Assembly (NCBI GenBank): GCA_030751555.1
Contig: JASMFX010000160.1
Location: 1 to 7,657, forward strand
From: Candidatus Woesearchaeota archaeon
GTDB taxonomy: Archaea > Nanoarchaeota > Nanoarchaeia > Woesearchaeales > CALCXY01
Direction of reading: 5' to 3'
Length of the DNA: 7,657 bases
In this document: positions 6,135 to 7,657 of the stretch, in pieces
Numbering within the stretch: position 1 is the first letter of the stretch
Layout: each line of letters begins with the position of its first letter
Position numbers and translations under genes: made by a program
The notes under the pieces: model-generated
What the model saw: the letters and a program-made list of their open reading frames with translations, nothing else
What the model was told of the DNA's origin: nothing
Databases searched by the model: none

Positions 6135-6851
6135 ATGGAATTTAAAACAAGCATAAGCAAAATGACAGAAAAGGACCATATCATAAGAGGAGAGAAGCTC
6201 TCTGGATTAGTGGATGGTAGCTTTTCAGATGCTATTTTTCTGATTTTACGAGGGAAAAAGCCAAGCAAGCAAGAGTCAAGAATCTTTGAGGCTATGCTAA
6301 CCCTAAGCATTGATCATGGGATGGGAACTTCATCATCTCTAACCTCCAGATTTGTTGGATCAACAGGAAATACTATTAATGTTGCTGTGGGAGCTGGAGT
6401 TTTGGCTCTGGGCAATCATCATGGTGGAGCAATTGAAAAGGCTATGGAGCAGCTCAGCGATGTTGATGATGTTGGGAGCTTTGTTGAGAAGAGTCTTAAG
6501 GAAAAAAATGTTATCTATGGGTTTGGGCATAAGATCTACAAAGAGGAAGATCCACGAGTTACACAATTACTTGATATTTGTAAAAAGGAAAAGTTTAGTT
6601 CTATGTTTGTTGATGAAGCTTTAGCTATTGAGAAGAAAATCGAAGAGAAGAAAGGCAAAAAGATCTGCTTGAATGTAGATGGTTTTATGGCAGCTGTTCT
6701 TTTAGAGATGGGTTTTTCTGCTGAGGCTGGGAGAGGAGTCTTTATTGTTGCAAGAGTCCCTGGCTTGCTCGCACAGGCAGTTGAAGAGAAGGAGAATGAA
6801 AAGCCTGTAAGAAGAGTAGCTGAAGAAGATATTGTTTATGATGGTGATTAA
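6135..6851 (+). CDS. ccl: compact citryl-CoA lyase, citrate synthase superfamily, 238 aa
   Basis: This protein should cleave citryl-CoA from the two upstream subunits into acetyl-CoA and oxaloacetate. The start KTSISKM and the SIDHG block (58-62) are typical of citryl-CoA lyases and the C-terminal part of ATP-citrate lyase. The catalytic set matches citrate synthase: H96 in NHHGGAIE, H132 in YGFGHKIYKEEDPR, D182 in LNVDGF, and a late arginine, R207, in ARVPGLLAQAVEE. These correspond to E. coli citrate synthase H264, H305 and D362. ACLY has FGG at the first of these positions and uses a different histidine, so this lyase keeps the citrate synthase arrangement. At 238 residues it is far shorter than citrate synthase (about 370-430) and close to stand-alone CCL. 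Its stop shares the TTAA at 6848-6851 with the convergent gene. A citrate-synthase-direction role is possible but less likely given the operon. Confidence 0.88.
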   Translation: MEFKTSISKMTEKDHIIRGEKLSGLVDGSFSDAIFLILRGKKPSKQESRIFEAMLTLSIDHGMGTSSSLTSRFVGSTGNTINVAVGAGVLALGNHHGGAIEKAMEQLSDVDDVGSFVEKSLKEKNVIYGFGHKIYKEEDPRVTQLLDICKKEKFSSMFVDEALAIEKKIEEKKGKKICLNVDGFMAAVLLEMGFSAEAGRGVFIVARVPGLLAQAVEEKENEKPVRRVAEEDIVYDGD

Positions 6852-7216
6852 CTCGCTTCACAAACTAGCTCAGAATTTGGCAGTGATTGGGAGAGATTTT
6901 GCATGATAATGGGATGCTTCTCTATTGTTTTATTTCTCATCAAGATTTTTAAGTGCAATCTTAGTTCAATTTTGCCATCTTGAACAAGAGCTTTGAAGTC
7001 CCACTTAGGTATCTTTGTTAGTTGAGATTTTGGAATTTCCAAGAACTTAGAGGCTTCCTGAATTTGTAAGCCAGATACAAGGCCTTTTTTATCAATATCA
7101 ATCACAATGTTTTCACATTCAACTGATTTTTGATAAGTGCCATTGACTTTTTTAAAGAAGAGAATATCATACTCAAAATCGTAATCCATTTTTCCTTTCA
7201 TAATTTTTTTTATCAT
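6848..7216 (-). CDS. DUF2283-like protein, putative antitoxin partner, up to 122 aa
   Basis: The core fits the small DUF2283 domain. An N-terminal DYDFEYDILFFK (11-22 from the longest start) is followed by SVECENIVIDIDKKGLVSGLQIQEASKFL (31-59, split here by its VIDID and QIQEASKFL parts). The domain is usually only 50-70 residues; here a tail of about 60 residues follows (from KSQLTKIPKW onward), with a positively charged middle and no motif I recognise. The gene starts two bases after the upstream stop, so the two genes are one operon. The start is uncertain: ATG 7216, 7201 and 7189 are all in frame. The family's usual length before the YD motif favours 7201 or 7189, and 7189 has a weak AAAGGA just ahead. 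Pairing with a DUF4258-like gene suggests an antitoxin; this is inference. Confidence 0.7.
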   Translation of the reverse strand: MIKKIMKGKMDYDFEYDILFFKKVNGTYQKSVECENIVIDIDKKGLVSGLQIQEASKFLEIPKSQLTKIPKWDFKALVQDGKIELRLHLKILMRNKTIEKHPIIMQNLSQSLPNSELVCEAS

Positions 7217-7218
7217 TT

Positions 7219-7548
7219 TTATAATCTTGGTCGCTGCTTATTATCTATCAAGTAAAATGTGATGAGATGTATTGATACTGGTTGGATATCCAATATGATT
7301 TTCAATACATCATTACTGTGATTATAAAATGCAGCATAATTCCCATTGTATTGTTTTCCTACCAAAATGGGGCATTTTCCTAATAAAATATCTTTAATGA
7401 TTATTTCTTTAAAAACCTTTCTTTCTTGTTCATTTAGGCGAAAATATGTGTGATTAGTAGAGATGAATGATTTTGAACCGTATTGATTGATTAATTCCAT
7501 AAACTGGGCAATCCCTATTTTTTCTCTTATTTGATGTCCTTTTTTCAT
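7219..7548 (-). CDS. small DUF4258-like protein, putative toxin, 109 aa
   Basis: The pattern resembles DUF4258/BrnT-like small toxins with a RelE-type fold. A helical N-terminus is followed by FISTNHTYFRLNEQER, with H33 and R37 in the family's HxxxR arrangement, then a helix (VFKEIIIKDILLG), strands KCPILVGKQYNGNYAAFY and VLKIILDI, and a final IHLITFYLI strand matching the family's closing 'iTvy' element. The protein is strongly basic at both ends. The start ATG at 7548 is bounded upstream by an in-frame TGA nine bases away. A TATA-like box is centred about 36 nt upstream, giving a leader of roughly ten bases. The DUF2283-like gene follows after two bases, so toxin precedes antitoxin. Toxicity and RNase activity are not shown by sequence, and the family call is from pattern only. 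Confidence 0.55.
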   Translation of the reverse strand: MKKGHQIREKIGIAQFMELINQYGSKSFISTNHTYFRLNEQERKVFKEIIIKDILLGKCPILVGKQYNGNYAAFYNHSNDVLKIILDIQPVSIHLITFYLIDNKQRPRL

Positions 7549-7577
7549 TTCTGATCATGGTATTGTCAAAATCGTAA

Positions 7578-7590
7578 GTTTTAAATATTT
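7578..7590. promoter_or_regulatory. shared divergent TATA-like element
   Basis: GTTTTAAATATTT contains a TATA-like box on both strands: TTTAAATA on the plus strand (7580-7587) facing the ATGs at 7608 and 7614, and TATTTAAA on the minus strand (7588-7581) facing the ATG at 7548. The near-palindromic element could drive both genes or make them compete for the same factors. Confidence 0.45.
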
Positions 7591-7607
7591 GAATGATTGA
7601 ACAGTCA

Positions 7608-7657
7608 ATGTTGATGAACTTACCTGATTATCAGTCAGGCCCCATACTTTATTCTTT
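7608..7657 (+). CDS. start of an unidentified gene, truncated by the window edge
   Basis: From ATG 7608 the frame reads MLMNLPDYQSGPILYS and stays open to the right edge. A second in-frame ATG is at 7614. The TATA-like box at 7580-7587 is centred 24 nt before the first ATG and 30 nt before the second, close to the spacing of the other leaderless genes here. Only 16 residues are visible, so the family cannot be named. It may be a chance open stretch, because 50 bases without a stop is weak evidence by itself; the promoter spacing is the main support. Confidence 0.4.
   Translation, partial: MLMNLPDYQSGPILYS
7624..7634. repeat. 11-bp palindrome
   Basis: CTGATTATCAG is a perfect inverted repeat (CTGAT-T-ATCAG). 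It overlaps a second pairing, CCTGA (7623-7627) with TCAGG (7635-7639). It lies inside the start of the putative rightmost gene, about 75 bp upstream of the toxin-like gene. It could be an operator site or chance; no T-run follows, so it is not a typical terminator. Confidence 0.3.

Noticed and set aside
6352..6624. Plus-strand open frame in another phase within the lyase gene
   Set aside because: It overlaps the catalytic motifs of the lyase frame and has no ribosome site or recognisable domain.
7608..7640. Possible C/D box sRNA: TTGATGA (7611-7617) then CTGA (7624-7627)
   Set aside because: Only six bases lie between the boxes, too few for a guide; the first base of box C is wrong and the second half is not visible before the window ends.
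1..7657. CRISPR arrays, insertion sequences, tRNA or rRNA genes
   Set aside because: No spaced direct repeats, transposase motifs, terminal inverted repeats or cloverleaf signatures were seen on either strand.

Overview
The window looks archaeal. Nearly every transcription unit begins with a TATA-like box (TTTAAATA, TTTTATAAA or ATATTTAAA) centred about 24-30 nt before the start codon, which implies leaderless mRNAs. Genes inside the citrate operon instead carry Shine-Dalgarno motifs complementary to an archaeal 16S tail. The gene content fits: a ThiI without a rhodanese domain, an AbrB-fold fragment, and a DUF2283 protein next to a small toxin-like protein. Compact spacing, moderate G+C (about 40% by eye) and small enzymes would suit a DPANN-type archaeon, but the sequence does not fix the lineage.

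Layout. Positions 2-223 (+) are the 3' end of a gene with an AbrB/SpoVT-like C-terminus. Positions 248-3955 (-) hold four co-oriented genes. In transcription order these are a degenerate receiver-like protein (3955-3545), a ferredoxin-NADP reductase-like flavoprotein (3504-2815), thiI (2815-1673, joined to the flavoprotein gene by a TAATG overlap), and a membrane-anchored zincin-type putative metallopeptidase (1588-248). TATA-like boxes split them into three units. Positions 4054-6851 (+) are a tight three-gene operon: an ATP-grasp citryl-CoA synthetase subunit, a phosphohistidine CoA-ligase subunit, and a compact citryl-CoA lyase of the citrate synthase superfamily. Positions 6848-7548 (-) hold a DUF2283-like gene and a small DUF4258-like gene that together look like a toxin-antitoxin pair. 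At 7608 (+) a new gene seems to begin and runs off the window, sharing an AT-rich divergent promoter with the pair.

How the genes work together. The operon at 4054-6851 is the centrepiece. Its proteins carry signatures of ATP-citrate lyase/citryl-CoA synthetase rather than succinyl-CoA synthetase. The first two subunits should make citryl-CoA from citrate, CoA and ATP, and the third should split it into acetyl-CoA and oxaloacetate. This is ATP-citrate lyase chemistry spread over three polypeptides, as in the Hydrogenobacter CCS/CCL system, rather than the fused two-subunit or single-chain enzymes. The flavoprotein and ThiI are translationally coupled, so the reductase may supply electrons for tRNA thiolation, though this rests on gene order alone. 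The zincin, the receiver-like protein and the toxin-antitoxin-like pair are accessory genes of unproven function.
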